Shown here one piece after another: positions 5,669 to 6,244 of a stretch of DNA of 6,244 nucleotides (its first letter is position 1; each line of letters starts with the position of its first letter). The position numbers and the translations under genes are program-made. The notes under the pieces were generated by a model. The model searched no databases. It had not been told where the DNA came from and saw only the letters and a list, made by a program, of their open reading frames with translations. Source of the stretch: Candidatus Omnitrophota bacterium. GTDB lineage: Bacteria; Omnitrophota; Gorgyraeia; Tantalellales; Tantalellaceae. The stretch is taken from contig JAHIZQ010000162.1 in the NCBI GenBank assembly GCA_018814505.1, positions 1-6,244 of the forward strand, written 5' to 3'.

Positions 5669-6244
5669 GTGGAAAAAGATATTAAAGCGATACTGGATAG
5701 GGTGCAAAAACCAGGACGGTATATCGGCGGAGAGATTAACAGTGTGCGTAAAGATTTTTCTAGTGATAAGGTATCAGTTGTTTTGGCATATCCCGATGTA
5801 TACGAAGTTGGCATGAGTTATTTGGGCTTGCGAATTTTGTATCATTTACTCAATGAAAATGATTGTGTTTTATGCGAACGTGTTTTTATGCCATATGAGG
5901 ATATGAGAAATGAGTTAAACATTTTTGGAAAAAAACTTTTTAGCTTGGAATCTAAAAAGAGCTTGAGCGAGTTTGATATAGTTGGTTTTTCTCTTTCGTA
6001 TGAACTCACATACACAAATGTTTTAGATATGTTGCGAGCTGGGGGAATAACAGTTTTATCTGAAAACCGTCTGCAGGAAGAGCCTTTGGTTATAGCGGGA
6101 GGGGGATGCTGTTATAACCCTGAACCGATGAGTAGATTCATAGATATTTTTATTATTGGAGACGGAGAAAAATCGTTTTTAAAATTTATAGATATGTACA
6201 AAAACCTTAGAACAAAAGGTTTAACCAGACAGGAACTTATAAAG
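5669..6244 (+). CDS. B12-binding-domain radical SAM protein, TIGR03960-like (partial, 3' end outside)
   Basis: The 192 codons seen are open to the window edge. They match my memory of the N-terminus of the TIGR03960 family (uncharacterised B12-binding-domain radical SAM proteins, about 600 residues or more). Family-like blocks: KPGRYIGGEINSV (14-26), AYPDVYEVGMSYLGLRILY (40-58), ERVFMPYEDM (70-79), LFSLES (90-95), FDIVGFSLSYELTYTNVLDM (102-121), then PLVIAGGGCCYNPEP (139-153) and FIIGDGE (161-167), resembling the end of a cobalamin-binding-like Rossmann domain. The CxxxCxxC cluster motif that would prove radical SAM chemistry lies beyond 6244, so it is inferred. No DxHxxG cobalamin motif appears in this part, so B12 binding is also unproven. 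In many genomes relatives sit beside a DUF2344 protein and an RNase E/G gene, suggesting a link to RNA or tRNA modification (inference). Start is GTG with a strong SD. Confidence 0.85.
   Translation, partial: MEKDIKAILDRVQKPGRYIGGEINSVRKDFSSDKVSVVLAYPDVYEVGMSYLGLRILYHLLNENDCVLCERVFMPYEDMRNELNIFGKKLFSLESKKSLSEFDIVGFSLSYELTYTNVLDMLRAGGITVLSENRLQEEPLVIAGGGCCYNPEPMSRFIDIFIIGDGEKSFLKFIDMYKNLRTKGLTRQELIK

Noticed and set aside
5551..5814. An 87-codon minus-strand frame spanning the rodA-radical SAM junction
   Set aside because: It runs antisense to the end of rodA and the start of the radical SAM gene, both well supported, with no recognisable family.

Overview
The window carries a cell-elongation (elongasome) gene cluster, all on the + strand: mreB, mreC, mreD, mrdA (PBP2), rodA, followed by the first 192 codons of a B12-binding-domain radical SAM protein that runs off the right edge. 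The five shape genes are complete. Each is identified by family motifs visible in its translation, and I see no frameshift or missing catalytic residue.

Layout: mreB (62-1123), a 16-nt gap, mreC (1140-1916, GTG start), a 148-nt gap, mreD (2065-2541), a 68-nt gap, mrdA (2610-4328), a 196-nt gap with a perfect 22-bp hairpin (4395-4443), rodA (4525-5616), a 52-nt gap, then the partial radical SAM gene (5669-6244 and beyond). No gene-free stretch reaches 300 bases. I see no tRNA, rRNA, insertion sequence, CRISPR array or convincing sigma-70 promoter. Co-transcription from a promoter left of the window is the simplest reading.

How the genes work together (family knowledge): MreB filaments under the inner membrane position and orient the synthase. 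MreC (periplasmic, one membrane helix) and MreD (integral membrane) link the filaments to the enzymes. RodA is the SEDS glycosyltransferase that polymerises lipid II, and PBP2 is the monofunctional transpeptidase that cross-links the product. The window therefore encodes the core of a Rod complex and implies a rod-shaped or elongating, peptidoglycan-bearing organism.

Organism: the DNA is moderately AT-rich with many CGCG tetranucleotides. A contiguous mreBCD-mrdA-rodA block followed by a TIGR03960-type radical SAM gene points to a diderm, non-model bacterial lineage. An uncultured phylum such as Candidatus Omnitrophota is a plausible guess, but this is impression rather than proof.

This is largely an ordinary housekeeping region. 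The points most worth a second look are the long perfect palindrome between mrdA and rodA, a probable Cys3-His metal site in PBP2, and the attachment of the radical SAM gene to the elongasome cluster.
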